Below, in pieces: positions 17,998 through 27,844 of a stretch of 64,000 nucleotides of DNA. The first letter of the stretch is position 1. The number at the start of each line of letters is the position of its first letter. The stretch covers positions 435,001-499,000 of the forward strand of contig NZ_CP144918.1 of NCBI RefSeq assembly GCF_036700095.1, in the 5' to 3' direction. This DNA comes from Pelagerythrobacter marensis. GTDB lineage: Bacteria; Pseudomonadota; Alphaproteobacteria; Sphingomonadales; Sphingomonadaceae. Under the pieces are notes generated by a model that worked only from the letters and a program-made list of their open reading frames with translations, had not been told where the DNA came from and made no database searches. A program made the position numbers and the translations under genes.

Positions 17998-19455
17998 ATG
18001 GCGCTGGCGCCTCGCCTCGATCTGCGGCAATCCCAGTCGCTGGTGATGACGCCGCAGCTGCAGCAGGCGATCAAGCTGCTGGCGCTGTCGAATCTCGAAA
18101 TCGAAACCTTCATCGGCGATGCTCTCGAAGCCAATCCCTTGCTCGAGGCGGGCGAAGTGCGACGCGAGGACGGCGAGCCCGCCGCCCCCTCCGCGCCCGA
18201 GCCGGCGGAGCCCACTGCCGACACCGCGACCGGCGATGAAAGCGCACTCGACATCGATCCCGGCGCGCTCGACCGCGACCGCGATACCGGCGATGGCGAA
18301 TGGGGCGCCACACACGCAAGCGGGCTCGCCGGCGATCTGCCGGGGATCGACGAACGCGGCGCCGAAGCGCCGACACTGGCCGAACATCTCGAGCTGCAGG
18401 TCGGCGCCGCGGCGGGCGATACGCGCGAGGCCTTCGTCGCCCGGCATCTGATCGGGCTGCTGGACGAGGCGGGCTATCTTGCCGCCGACCTGGACGAGGT
18501 TGCCGCCGAACTGGGCATTCCCCGGGCCGAGGCGGAGCGCGCGCTGGCAGTCGTGCAGTCGCTCGATCCCACCGGAGTCGGGGCGCGCAGCCTGAGCGAA
18601 TGCCTCGCGCTCCAGGCGAAGGAAGCCGACCGCTACGATCCGTGCATGGCGCGCCTGATCGACAACCTCGACCTCGTCGCGCGCGGCGAATTCGCCCGGC
18701 TGAAGCGCATGTGCGAAGTCGACGACGAAGACTTCGCGGACATGCTGGCCGAACTGCGCAGCTACGATCCCAAGCCCGGCTGCCGCTTCGGCGGCGCGGG
18801 CGAAAGCACGGTCGTGCCGGACGTCCTGGTGACCGCGGCGCGCGACGGCGGGTGGGACATCGCGTTGAACGAAGAGACGCTGCCGCGCCTCGTGGTCAAT
18901 CGCGCCTATTACCTGGAGCTGCGCCGCGGCTGCGCCGGCAAGGAAGCGCAATCGTGGCTGGGCGAGAAACTGGCCGACGCGAACTGGCTGATCCGCGCGC
19001 TCGACCAGCGGCAGAAGACCATCCTCAAGACCGCGGCCGAAATCGTCAGGAAGCAGGAAGGGTTCTTCCGGCGCGGCGTGTCCGGGCTGCGCCCCCTCAC
19101 CCTGCGCGAAGTGGCCGAGGCGATCGACATGCACGAAAGCACGATCAGCCGCGTGACCAGCAACAAGTACCTCCACTGCGAGCGCGGCACGTTCGAACTG
19201 AAGTATTTCTTCACCAGCGGGGTCGGCAGCGCCGATGGCGAAGGCGCGAGCTCGCAAGCGGTCAAGGCGCGGATCAAGGCGCTGATCGATGCCGAAGATG
19301 CGAAGAAAATCCTCTCCGACGACACGCTGGTTGCCATGCTCAAGGCCGAAGGGTTCGACATCGCCCGCCGCACCGTGGCCAAGTACCGCGAGGCGATGGG
19401 GATCGGCAGTTCGGTGCAGCGCCGCCGGCAGAAACGGCTGGCCGCCGGCGGGTAG
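17998..19455 (+). CDS. rpoN: RNA polymerase sigma-54 factor
   Basis: 485 aa. Region I is glutamine/leucine-rich (LRQSQSLVMTPQLQQAIKLLALSNLEIE), region II acidic (~60-115), then core-binding and DNA-binding parts ending in the RpoN box RRTVAKYRE. Drives transcription of enhancer-dependent genes (nitrogen, flagella, stress). Same direction as lptB, 67 bp downstream, and just upstream of ctrA. Confidence 0.96.
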   Translation: MALAPRLDLRQSQSLVMTPQLQQAIKLLALSNLEIETFIGDALEANPLLEAGEVRREDGEPAAPSAPEPAEPTADTATGDESALDIDPGALDRDRDTGDGEWGATHASGLAGDLPGIDERGAEAPTLAEHLELQVGAAAGDTREAFVARHLIGLLDEAGYLAADLDEVAAELGIPRAEAERALAVVQSLDPTGVGARSLSECLALQAKEADRYDPCMARLIDNLDLVARGEFARLKRMCEVDDEDFADMLAELRSYDPKPGCRFGGAGESTVVPDVLVTAARDGGWDIALNEETLPRLVVNRAYYLELRRGCAGKEAQSWLGEKLADANWLIRALDQRQKTILKTAAEIVRKQEGFFRRGVSGLRPLTLREVAEAIDMHESTISRVTSNKYLHCERGTFELKYFFTSGVGSADGEGASSQAVKARIKALIDAEDAKKILSDDTLVAMLKAEGFDIARRTVAKYREAMGIGSSVQRRRQKRLAAGG

Positions 19456-19468
19456 CGGCGCGCTTCGC

Positions 19469-19559
19469 GAATCGGGTTGTCATTTGCCACGCACGGCTCG
19501 CCGTCTTTCATGGCTTTAGGGATTGTTAACCTTTCCCGTTCATATCTTATGTGGTTAAC
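19469..19559 (+). promoter_or_regulatory. ctrA upstream region: GANTC site and two GTTAAC half-sites
   Basis: In the 180-bp gap between rpoN and ctrA there is GAATC (19469-19473, a CcrM GANTC methylation site) and two GTTAAC motifs (19525-19530, 19554-19559) spaced 29 bp. CtrA boxes are TTAA-N7-TTAA, and the Caulobacter ctrA promoter combines a GANTC site with CtrA autoregulation. Here only half-sites are seen, so autoregulation is plausible but not proved. Confidence 0.45.
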
Positions 19560-19635
19560 GTTGGGCTGGGTTTCGAAGTGGGGCAGCGCGGCCGCATTCG
19601 CGAGACCGGGCCGAAGGGGCAAAGGGGGGCTTCCC

Positions 19636-20331
19636 ATGCGCGTGTTGTTGATCGAGGACGAGCCGACCACGGCGAAGGCCATCGAACTCATGCTTACGAC
19701 CGAGGGTTTCAATGTCTATTCGACCGATCTGGGCGAAGAGGGCCTCGATCTCGGCAAGCTCTACGATTACGACATCATCCTTCTCGACCTGAACCTGCCC
19801 GACATGCACGGCTACGACGTGCTGAAGAAGCTGCGTGTCGCGAAAGTGCAAACCCCGGTTCTCATCCTTTCGGGCATTGCCGAAATGGACAGCAAGATTC
19901 GCAGCTTCGGCTTCGGCGCCGACGATTACGTGACCAAGCCGTTCCATCGCGAGGAACTGGTCGCGCGCATCCATGCCGTCGTGCGCCGTTCGAAAGGGCA
20001 CAGCCAGTCGATCATCCGCACCGGCAAGCTGGCGGTGAACCTCGACGCGAAGACCGTCGAGGTCGACGGGGCGCGGGTCCACCTGACCGGCAAGGAATAT
20101 GCGATGCTGGAGCTGCTTTCGCTGCGCAAGGGCACCACGCTGACCAAGGAAATGTTCCTCAACCACCTTTACGGCGGGATGGACGAGCCGGAACTGAAGA
20201 TCATCGACGTCTTCATCTGCAAGCTGCGCAAGAAGCTGAGCCATGCCTGCGGCGGCGAGAACTATATCGAGACCGTATGGGGTCGCGGCTACGTGCTGCG
20301 CGACCCGGAAAGCCAGGCCGAAGCGGCCTGA
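19636..20331 (+). CDS. ctrA: cell-cycle response regulator CtrA
   Basis: 231-aa OmpR-type response regulator. The receiver domain has acidic residues EDE near position 7 and the phospho-acceptor Asp51 ([15 protein letters not shown]), Lys in [18 protein letters not shown], and a C-terminal winged helix ([42 protein letters not shown]). The near-invariant alphaproteobacterial CtrA linker [13 protein letters not shown] is present. It controls motility, pili, and in some species division and GTA genes. ATG at 19636 after AAAGGGGGG. Confidence 0.96.
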   Translation: MRVLLIEDEPTTAKAIELMLTTEGFNVYSTDLGEEGLDLGKLYDYDIILLDLNLPDMHGYDVLKKLRVAKVQTPVLILSGIAEMDSKIRSFGFGADDYVTKPFHREELVARIHAVVRRSKGHSQSIIRTGKLAVNLDAKTVEVDGARVHLTGKEYAMLELLSLRKGTTLTKEMFLNHLYGGMDEPELKIIDVFICKLRKKLSHACGGENYIETVWGRGYVLRDPESQAEAA

Positions 20332-20530
20332 TTGCTCGCTGCGCGAGGGCGACAAAAACGCGCGGCCGGGCGATCGCCGGTCGTGCGCGCGTTCATGCGC
20401 GGCCGCCAGGCGCCGGCACAGGTGCGGCCCGACGTTGCATTTCTATCACCGTGCGTAGGTTTTCGGCCATCGCCAGCCGGATCGATCGGGCCTAGCGCCT
20501 GCTCGGAAAGGCCGGGACGAAAAGCGCGCG

Positions 20531-21295
20531 ATGGACATTTTCGGATTCGATCTTGCGGGGATCGTCCCGTTCATCGCGATCGGTTTTGCCGCCCAGCTGG
20601 TCGATGGCGCGCTGGGAATGGCCTTCGGCGTCATCACCAATACCCTGCTCGTCGGCGTTCTTGGCCTGCCCCCTGCGCAGGCATCGCAGCGGGTCCATGT
20701 GGTGGAATGCTTCACCACCGCCACCAGCGGCATCAGCCACCTGCTCAGCGGCAATATCGATCGCAGGCTGTTCTTCCGCCTGCTGGTGCCGGGCATGATC
20801 GGCGGCGTGACGGGGGCCTATCTCCTTACGTCGATCGACGCTTCGGTCGTGAAACCGCTCGTGCTCGCCTATCTCGCGATCATGGGCCTCTACCTGCTCG
20901 CGCGCGGCCTGATCTACCCGCCGAAACTGCGCGAGGCGAAGCATGTCGCCCCGCTCGGGCTGATCGGCGGATTCCTCGACGCGGCGGGCGGCGGCGGCTG
21001 GGGGCCGGTGGTGACGTCGAACCTGCTGGTCCAGGGGGCGGAACCGCGCAAGGTGGTGGGCACGGTGAATTCGGTCGAATTCTTCCTCACCCTGACAATT
21101 TCGGCCACGTTCATCGTCCAGCTCGGGATCGCCGATCTCGCCGGCGCCACGCTCGGCCTGCTGATCGGCGGTATCGCCGCCGCGCCGCTGGGCGCGATCG
21201 CGGCCAAACGCTTCAGCCCCAAGCTGATGCTGATCCTCGTCGGCGCCGCGCTGACCGTGACCAGCACCTATGGCATCTGGACGGCGCTGGCCTGA
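20531..21295 (+). CDS. TauE/SafE (TSUP) family membrane transporter
   Basis: 254 aa with about eight hydrophobic segments. The duplicated TSUP pattern is visible: AAQLVDGALGMAFGV in the N-terminal half and GGFLDAAGGGGWGPVVTSNLL in the second. The family exports sulfite, sulfoacetate or related anions; substrate not predictable here. No sulfur genes adjoin it. ATG at 20531. Confidence 0.88.
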   Translation: MDIFGFDLAGIVPFIAIGFAAQLVDGALGMAFGVITNTLLVGVLGLPPAQASQRVHVVECFTTATSGISHLLSGNIDRRLFFRLLVPGMIGGVTGAYLLTSIDASVVKPLVLAYLAIMGLYLLARGLIYPPKLREAKHVAPLGLIGGFLDAAGGGGWGPVVTSNLLVQGAEPRKVVGTVNSVEFFLTLTISATFIVQLGIADLAGATLGLLIGGIAAAPLGAIAAKRFSPKLMLILVGAALTVTSTYGIWTALA

Positions 21296-21347
21296 TCCAC
21301 GCTGCGAGCGCTTGAGGCCGAAAGCGAATGATGTATTCGCCCCAAGC

Positions 21348-22049
21348 ATGACCGCGAACAAGCCCGGCGATCCGACGACTCTCAACCGGCTCTACGGCCG
21401 CAGCCAGGGCAAGCCCCTGCGCAAGGGCCAGGCCGAACTGATCGACAACCTCCTGCCGCAAATCGCCGTGCCCGCCGAGGGACCGGTAACGGCGCAGCGG
21501 CTGTTCGGCCACGACCGGCCCCTCCATTTCGAGATCGGGTTCGGCGGCGGCGAGCATCTCGCCTATCGTGCCGATCTGCTGCCCGATCACGGCTTCATCG
21601 GGGCCGAGCCGTTCGTCAACGGAGTGGCCCAGGCACTCGTGCACGTGCGCGACGGGGCGCTGGGCAACGTGCGGCTGCATCTGGGCGATGCGCTGGAGGT
21701 CCTCCGCCGCATTCCCGACGGGGCGCTGACGATGCTCTACCTGCTCCACCCGGACCCGTGGCCGAAGGCCCGCCATGCCAAGCGGCGGATGATGAACGAC
21801 GGCCCGGTGGAAATGTTCGCCGCCAAGCTGAAACCGGGCGGCGAGTTCCGCTTCGGCACCGATCATCCCGTTTACCTGCGCCATGCCCTGTCGGTCATGC
21901 GCCGCCATACCGACGCCTTCGAGTGGCAGGTCGACGGGCGCGCGAGCTGGGAGAACCGGCCCGGCGGCTGGTGCGAAACCCGCTACGAAGCCAAGGCGCG
22001 CGCGGTCTACGGGCACGAGGTCTGGTACTTCCGCTATCGGCGCCGTTGA
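21348..22049 (+). CDS. trmB: tRNA (guanine-N7-)-methyltransferase
   Basis: 233-aa SAM-dependent enzyme methylating G46 of tRNA. Family features: FEIGFGGGEHLAYRA, LYLLHPDPWPKARHAKRR and a C-terminal GTDHPVY. The ATG at 21348 (MTANKPGD) is preferred over 21270, whose extra 26 residues are unlike the family. Confidence 0.95.
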   Translation: MTANKPGDPTTLNRLYGRSQGKPLRKGQAELIDNLLPQIAVPAEGPVTAQRLFGHDRPLHFEIGFGGGEHLAYRADLLPDHGFIGAEPFVNGVAQALVHVRDGALGNVRLHLGDALEVLRRIPDGALTMLYLLHPDPWPKARHAKRRMMNDGPVEMFAAKLKPGGEFRFGTDHPVYLRHALSVMRRHTDAFEWQVDGRASWENRPGGWCETRYEAKARAVYGHEVWYFRYRRR

Positions 22050-22177
22050 TCGCCGCTCTTTCGCGGCAGAGCCATTGCACTTTTTTGTCCGGCGCCGGAT
22101 CGCGCGGTCTTCCCGGCGAGGCGCGCTGCCGCCAAGAGCAGCGCCGGGCCATAAATGGTTTGCCGGAGGTTACCGGT

Positions 22178-23410
22178 ATGCCTAACCGGAACCGCATGCT
22201 GAGCTTTCTGACCCGGAACGCACGCTGGCTTGCCGGCGGCCTGCTTCTGACGCTGTTCTCGTCTTTCGGGCAGACGTTCTTCATCGGGCTTTCCGGGCGG
22301 TACATTCTCGAAGAATTCGCGCTGACGGACGGCGAATTCGGCATGATCTACATGATCTGCACGCTGGCCAGCGCGGCCACGCTGCCCTGGCTGGGGCAGC
22401 TGGTCGACCGGCTGCGCGGCGCGCGCATGGTCCTGGCGGTCATGCCCGGGCTCGCGCTTGCCTGCGTCCTGATGGCGATCGCACCCGTCGTGCCGGTCCT
22501 GGCGCTCGCCATCTACCTTCTCCGGCTGCTGGGCCAGGGGATGATGACCCATATCGCGCTCACCGAAATCAGCCGATGGTTCGACGCCAACCGCGGCCGG
22601 GCCATCTCGCTCGTCGTTCCCGGTCATCAGCTGGGCGAGGCCGTTCTGCCGATCCTGTTCGCCGTCGTCGCGCTGGCGAGCGACTGGCGCTTTGCATGGC
22701 TGGTGTCGGCGGCGCTGATCCTGCTCGCCGCCTTGCCCGCGATCTACCTGCTCATCCGCGTCGACCGCGTGCCGGCGGAACACGATCCGGTCGGATACGC
22801 CCCCGCGCAGATCCAGCAGTGGACGCGGCCGGAGGTGCTGCGCGACCCGGTTTTCCACGTCATGCTCGCCGGCGTGCTCGCACCGGCCTTCATCGGGACG
22901 ACGATCTTCTTCCACCAGGCGCACCTCACCGAATTGCGCGGCTATCCCCCGCTGGCCTTCGCAGGGGCCTTCCCGCTCATGGCAGGAACGACGGTCGTAT
23001 GCGGCCTTGTCGCCGGGCAGCTGGTCGACAGGTTCGGGGCGATCCGGCTGCTGCCTTTCTTCCTCGTCCCGCTGACTTTCGCCACGCTGGCCGCGGCCAG
23101 CATCGAGGCGCCCTGGGGCGTCTATCTGTTCATGGTGATGTTCGGCGTCAGCTACGGCATGACTTCCACCATGATGGGCGCCCTCTGGCCAGAGGTTTAC
23201 GGGACGCGCCATCTCGGCTCGGTGCGCGCGGTCGTGGTCGCCGCGATGGTCTTCGCCACCGCATTGGGCCCGGGCCTGACAGGCGCGCTGATCGACCGCG
23301 GGATCGCGCTGCCCACGCAGCTTTACTGGATGGCGGGGTGGAGCGTCGCGGCCAGTTACGGCCTGTTTCTGGCGGCGCGCGCAGTGACCGATCGCCGGGG
23401 CTCTGCCTGA
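22178..23410 (+). CDS. major facilitator superfamily transporter
   Basis: 410 aa with about 12 hydrophobic segments and an MFS loop 2-3 like GQLVDRLRGARMV, repeated as GQLVDRFGAIRLL in the second half. The start MPNRNRM at 22178 follows GGAGG by seven bases. Substrate unknown; the profile resembles small metabolite/monocarboxylate-type MFS carriers. Stands alone between trmB and the convergent DksA-like gene. Confidence 0.88.
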   Translation: MPNRNRMLSFLTRNARWLAGGLLLTLFSSFGQTFFIGLSGRYILEEFALTDGEFGMIYMICTLASAATLPWLGQLVDRLRGARMVLAVMPGLALACVLMAIAPVVPVLALAIYLLRLLGQGMMTHIALTEISRWFDANRGRAISLVVPGHQLGEAVLPILFAVVALASDWRFAWLVSAALILLAALPAIYLLIRVDRVPAEHDPVGYAPAQIQQWTRPEVLRDPVFHVMLAGVLAPAFIGTTIFFHQAHLTELRGYPPLAFAGAFPLMAGTTVVCGLVAGQLVDRFGAIRLLPFFLVPLTFATLAAASIEAPWGVYLFMVMFGVSYGMTSTMMGALWPEVYGTRHLGSVRAVVVAAMVFATALGPGLTGALIDRGIALPTQLYWMAGWSVAASYGLFLAARAVTDRRGSA

Positions 23411-23497
23411 CGCCTTCGGCGCCTTTGCCGCGGCGGAAGATAGGGCCTGCCCCGCGCTCCCGCCTACCCGGAGGCCCCCGCGCGGTGCTTCGGAAAC

Positions 23498-23836
23498 TTA
23501 CGTCTCCTTCGCGCAGTCGATGCAGGTCGTGACGGTGGGGCTATGCTCCAGGCGGGCCGGGGCAATGTCCTCGCCGCACCTGATGCAATACCCGTATTCC
23601 CCCTCGTCGATGCGGCGCAAGGCAGCCTCGATCGCCGCATGCTCGACCCGGCGGCGCTGCTGCTGCGCCAGCGCCATCGCCTGGACCTGCATGGCATCGA
23701 TCCGCGAGAGCCGGCCAACGCTTTCCTGATCCAGGGTCACGGGCGCCCGGTCGGCTTCGCCTCTGCGGTCTTCGGCGCGAAGCTCCTCCCGCCGGGCAAG
23801 CAGAAGCTCCCGAAAACGATCGTGCTGCCGCGCCAT
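23498..23836 (-). CDS. TraR/DksA-family zinc-finger protein
   Basis: 112 aa. N-terminal helical part, then IDEGEYGYCIRCGEDI and TCIDCA, giving the complete C4 zinc finger of DksA/TraR proteins, which bind the RNA polymerase secondary channel. Shorter than the DksA at 43056 and, unlike it, has all four cysteines. It starts one base after the universal stress gene stop, so the pair is one operon. Confidence 0.88.
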   Translation of the reverse strand: MARQHDRFRELLLARREELRAEDRRGEADRAPVTLDQESVGRLSRIDAMQVQAMALAQQQRRRVEHAAIEAALRRIDEGEYGYCIRCGEDIAPARLEHSPTVTTCIDCAKET

Positions 23837-23837
23837 C

Positions 23838-24689
23838 TCACCGCACCAGCAGCACCGGCACGCGCACGGTGCGGATCATGGCCGTGGTGGTGCTTCCCAC
23901 GATCAGGGTGCGGATCGGCGAATGGCCGTATGCGCCCATCACCAGCACGGCGTCGGGCGTCTGTTCGACGATGCCGGCGATAACCGCCTCGGGCTTGCCC
24001 TTCTCGAGCGTCGTTAGCACCTCGCGCCCTTCGGACAAGCGGCCGGCCGCCTCGTCCAGCGCGCGACGATGGGCGGCATTGTCGGTGTCGGCCATGACGA
24101 GGTGGACCGGAAGCCTCGCATAAGTCGGCAGCGCGACCAGGCGCGCGAGCGCCCGCTCGGCAGCAGGGCTCGCGTCATATGCAAGAACCACGTTGCGCGG
24201 CTCGCGATACTGGCGCGACGCGACGAACACCGGGCGCGCGCTGGCCCGCACCACGCGTTCGATCTTGGACCCGATGTGTTCGGCCGCAAACTCGTGATCG
24301 GCACCGCGCTTGCCGACAATCACGACCTGGGCGTTCTCCTCGCGCTCCAGGATCGTTTCGACGACCCCGCCGTGGCGGTGGAGCGTCCGCACGTCGAAAG
24401 CACCGCCTTCGCGCAGGCGCTTCTCGCCGGCAGCGAGGAGGGCGCGCCCCCGCTCGACTTCGAGCCTCGTGGCACTCGCCTCCAGTTCGACCAGCTCCTC
24501 CATCAGGTTCGTCTTGACGCCCAGACCGATGGCGCCGGACAAGTCGCTGCGGGCGGACACCGCATCGGCGCGCTGCACGACGTGCAGCAGCTCCACCGGC
24601 AGCTGAAGACGTTGCGAGGCCCAGGCAGCATAGTCGCAGACGCTGTTCGCATAGCTCGAAGCGTCGATGCAGGCGAGAATATGTTTCAT
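23838..24689 (-). CDS. tandem universal stress protein
   Basis: 283 aa made of two Usp domains. The first begins KHILACIDASSYANSV and contains ATP-loop-like VVIVGKRGADHEFAAEHIGSKIERVVR; the second begins NVVLAYDASPAAERAL and ends with VLVMGAYGHSPIRTLIVGSTTTAMIRTVRVPVLLVR, whose G-2x-G-9x-GS(T) pattern suits ATP binding. ATG at 24689. It lies 13 bp downstream of a SulP transporter on the same strand, a common pairing with bicarbonate or sulfate carriers. Confidence 0.92.
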   Translation of the reverse strand: MKHILACIDASSYANSVCDYAAWASQRLQLPVELLHVVQRADAVSARSDLSGAIGLGVKTNLMEELVELEASATRLEVERGRALLAAGEKRLREGGAFDVRTLHRHGGVVETILEREENAQVVIVGKRGADHEFAAEHIGSKIERVVRASARPVFVASRQYREPRNVVLAYDASPAAERALARLVALPTYARLPVHLVMADTDNAAHRRALDEAAGRLSEGREVLTTLEKGKPEAVIAGIVEQTPDAVLVMGAYGHSPIRTLIVGSTTTAMIRTVRVPVLLVR

Positions 24690-24702
24690 GCCTTTCCCTC
24701 TC

Positions 24703-26187
24703 TCAATGCCCACCGAGCTGCTCCCCGGCGCCAGGCTTGTCGTGGGTGGCGAAGCGTTCCACCATCGAAGCGCTGGCTTCGTTGAGCCCGACCACCTCGA
24801 CCGCAGTGCCCTCGCGGCGGAACTTGAGGATCGCCTTGTCCAGGGTGCCGATCGCCGAGATGTCCCAGAAGTGCGCATCTGACACGTCGATCACGACGCG
24901 GTCCAGCACTTCCTTGTAATCGAAGGAGGAGACGAAGCTCTCCGACGAGGCGAAGAAAACCTGCCCCGATACGGCATAGAAACGGGTGAGGCCGTCGGAG
25001 GCCAGCTCCGACGTCACGGTGAAGAGGCGCTTGACCTTGCTGGCGAAGAACAGCCCGGAGAGGATCACGCCCGCGAGCACGCCCTGCGCCAGGTCGTGCG
25101 TCCACACGACGATGACGACCGTGACCACCATCACCACCGAAGACTGCCAGGGGTGATGGCGGATGTCGCGGATCGAACGCCAGGAGAACGTGCCGATCGA
25201 CACCATGATCATCACCGCGACGAGCGCGGCCATCGGGATGATCGCCACCAGGGGGCCCAGGACGACGATCAGGAACAGCAGGAAGACGCCGGAAACGAAA
25301 GTGGACAGGCGCGTCTCGCCGCCCGACTTCACGTTGATGACCGACTGACCGATCATCGCGCAGCCGCCCATGCCGCCCAGGAAGCCGGTGAAGAAATTGG
25401 CGATCCCCTGCCCCTTCATCTCCCGCTGCTTGTCCGAAGGCGTATCGGTCAGATCGTCGACGATCTGCGCGGTCATCATCGATTCCAGCAGGCCGACCGC
25501 GGCCATGGTGAGCGAGAAGGGGAAGATGATCCGCAGCGTCTCGAACGTGAACGGCACGTCGGGAACAAGGAACGCCGGCAGCGAGGACGGCAGGTCGCCC
25601 ATGTCGCCGACCGTGCGCACGTCCATTCCGGTGTAGAACACCGCCGCCGTAAGGATCGCGATCGATACCAGCGGCGAAGGGACCACTTTGGTCAGATAGG
25701 GAAACAGGTAGATGATCGCGAGCCCCGCCGCGACGAGCGGATAGGTGATCCAGGGGACCCCGATAAGCTCGGGCAGCTGGGCCATGAAGATCAGGATCGC
25801 CAGCGCGTTGACGAAGCCGGTGATGACCGAACGGGACACATATTGCATCAGCACGTTCAGCCGCAGCAATCCGGCAATCATCTGCAGCACGCCCATCAGG
25901 ATCGTGGCCGCGAACAGATAGTCCACGCCGTAGTCGCGGACAAGCGGTACGACGAGAACCGCGATGGCCGCAGTCGATGCCGAGATCATCCCCGGTCGTC
26001 CACCGACCAGCGAGATGATCACTGCGATCGAGAACGAGGCATAGAGCCCCACGCGCGGGTCCACCCCGGCGATGATCGAAAAGCCGATCGCTTCGGGAAT
26101 GAGCGCGAGGGCGACGACGGTGCCGGCGAGGATGTCGCCCCGCGGGTTCGACAGCCACTCTCTCTTCAGCGTTTGCAAGTTGGGCAT
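24703..26187 (-). CDS. SulP-family anion transporter with STAS domain
   Basis: 494 aa with about 10-12 hydrophobic segments (residues 15-390), SulP signatures [25 protein letters not shown] and [15 protein letters not shown], and a C-terminal STAS domain (~400-480, [23 protein letters not shown]). Probably carries sulfate or bicarbonate. Leads an operon with a Usp and a DksA-like protein, which suggests stress- or pH-linked use. Confidence 0.92.
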   Translation of the reverse strand: MPNLQTLKREWLSNPRGDILAGTVVALALIPEAIGFSIIAGVDPRVGLYASFSIAVIISLVGGRPGMISASTAAIAVLVVPLVRDYGVDYLFAATILMGVLQMIAGLLRLNVLMQYVSRSVITGFVNALAILIFMAQLPELIGVPWITYPLVAAGLAIIYLFPYLTKVVPSPLVSIAILTAAVFYTGMDVRTVGDMGDLPSSLPAFLVPDVPFTFETLRIIFPFSLTMAAVGLLESMMTAQIVDDLTDTPSDKQREMKGQGIANFFTGFLGGMGGCAMIGQSVINVKSGGETRLSTFVSGVFLLFLIVVLGPLVAIIPMAALVAVMIMVSIGTFSWRSIRDIRHHPWQSSVVMVVTVVIVVWTHDLAQGVLAGVILSGLFFASKVKRLFTVTSELASDGLTRFYAVSGQVFFASSESFVSSFDYKEVLDRVVIDVSDAHFWDISAIGTLDKAILKFRREGTAVEVVGLNEASASMVERFATHDKPGAGEQLGGH

Positions 26188-26248
26188 GATGGTCCTGAAC
26201 TTCGATGACGGCCGGGCAGTGGCCGGGTGAACGGTTGTACGGGGCGGT

Positions 26249-27538
26249 TTACGCTGCGGCGACAGCCCGGTCGTGATCGGTCATGTAATTGCGGGTAAGC
26301 GGCACCGTATCGACGCGCTTGGCGAGCTGTATCTGAAAATTCATGTGGCCCTGCGCGCGAAAGGCGGATTCGCTGCATGCGAGGTAGAACTCCCACATGC
26401 GGCAAAAGCGTTCGTCGTAAAGCCGCCGCGCCTCCTCCCGGCGTTCCATGAACCGTTCGAACCAGTGGCGCAGGGTCTCGGCATAGTGCAGGCGAAGAAT
26501 CTCGATGTCGGTCACCCACAGTCCGGCGCGCTCTATGGACGGGAGCACTTCCGACAGGGCGGGGATATAGCCGCCCGGGAAGATGTACTTTGCGATCCAC
26601 GGGTTGGTCAGACCCGGCCCGTCCTTGCGGCCGATGGAGTGCACCACGGCCACGCCGTCGTCGGAAAGCAGGCGGGCCACCGTGGCAAAGAAGGCGTCGT
26701 AGTGCGGCACGCCGACATGCTCGAACATGCCGACCGAAACGATCCGGTCGAACGTGCCGGAGACATCGCGATAGTCGGCCAGCGAGAAGCGCGCCCTGGT
26801 GCCGCGTCCGCGCTCGGAAGCGATCGCGAGCTGTTCTTTGGAGAGAGTCACGCCCAGGACATCGACATCGGCCGAACGGGCGATTTCCAGGGCCATTCCG
26901 CCCCACCCGCAGCCGATGTCGAGCACCGACTGGCCGTCCTCCAGCAGCAGCTTGCCGATCAGGTGCTGCTTCTTGGCATGTTGCGCCTGCTCGAGAGTGG
27001 CATCGGGACGGGCGAAGTACGCGCAGCTGTACTGGAGGTCCTCGTCGAGGAAGAGGCGATAGAGATCGGCCGACAAGTCGTAATGATGCGCGACGTTGCG
27101 GCGGGAGGTGGCGCGATCGTTCGCCTGGCGCAAGGCCCGCAGGAGGCGCAGCTTCAGCGGACCGGCGGTCGGGCGCGAAACTGCCGCCGCTTCCGGATTG
27201 CGGAAGATGACCGCGAACAACCCCCTGATGTCGCCTTCCACCACGCTCAGCGAACCGTCCATGTAAGCCTCGCCCAGAGCAAGGTCGGGGTTGGCCGCTA
27301 TGCGCGCGGCGCCCTGCGCCGTGACGCCCACGACCACGCCGGGGCCTGTGCCGTCGCCGAAGCGGAGCCGTTCGCCGGTGCGGCTGTCGACAAACGAAAG
27401 GTTCCCCTTCCTGATCGTGCGATCGATCAATGCCGCCAGAGGGCGCGGCGGATGGACGAAAGCCGGTCCCGCTTGGCTGGATCGTCCCGCGCCGGATGGC
27501 GAGCCGGTCGGTTCTTCGGGCACAAAGGTGCTTGTCAT
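26249..27538 (-). CDS. cyclopropane-fatty-acyl-phospholipid synthase family methyltransferase
   Basis: 429 aa. SAM site [16 protein letters not shown], then the CFA-family ELxEHVG-like VGMFEHVG and HSIGRKDG, and a C-terminal FRMWEFYL-like segment ([16 protein letters not shown]). The N-terminal ~150 residues form the lipid-binding part typical of CFA synthases. Methylates unsaturated acyl chains of membrane lipids. The ATG at 27538 after GGGGG is preferred; MGVSI at 27553 is an alternative. Confidence 0.88.
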   Translation of the reverse strand: MTSTFVPEEPTGSPSGAGRSSQAGPAFVHPPRPLAALIDRTIRKGNLSFVDSRTGERLRFGDGTGPGVVVGVTAQGAARIAANPDLALGEAYMDGSLSVVEGDIRGLFAVIFRNPEAAAVSRPTAGPLKLRLLRALRQANDRATSRRNVAHHYDLSADLYRLFLDEDLQYSCAYFARPDATLEQAQHAKKQHLIGKLLLEDGQSVLDIGCGWGGMALEIARSADVDVLGVTLSKEQLAIASERGRGTRARFSLADYRDVSGTFDRIVSVGMFEHVGVPHYDAFFATVARLLSDDGVAVVHSIGRKDGPGLTNPWIAKYIFPGGYIPALSEVLPSIERAGLWVTDIEILRLHYAETLRHWFERFMERREEARRLYDERFCRMWEFYLACSESAFRAQGHMNFQIQLAKRVDTVPLTRNYMTDHDRAVAAA

Positions 27539-27639
27539 GATCGATACCCCCATTTTGGCCGAGCACGACGATGGCAGCGCGGCGAGCAAAGCGGCGCTGC
27601 ATGAAGTGCTGCAGATGAAATGAAAGACGTGTCGAGCGA

Positions 27640-27655
27640 CGCGGTTCGAACCGCG
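27640..27655. promoter_or_regulatory. 16-bp perfect palindrome in the gap upstream of the CFA-like gene
   Basis: CGCGGTTCGAACCGCG is perfectly self-complementary, about 100 bp upstream of the CFA-like gene (minus) and 190 bp upstream of the divergent spermidine-synthase-like gene. It could be an operator for a dimeric regulator. The rest of the 306-bp gap 27539-27844 shows a 28-codon plus-strand ORF of no recognisable content and nothing else. Confidence 0.35.
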
Positions 27656-27844
27656 CTCCGCTCCGTCCGGTATATGGTTGTCCCGGGGATAGGCGCCGGG
27701 CCGAGCCACCCGGCACGGCCGGGTCCAGCGGATGCAAGTCGGCTATGAGCGAAATTCGGGAATAGCAACTGCATTTTTCGCAACTTCGTCCGCGGCATGC
27801 TCAATGGTCTCGCCCAGTATAAGCGATTGCACTAGGGTCGCGCG

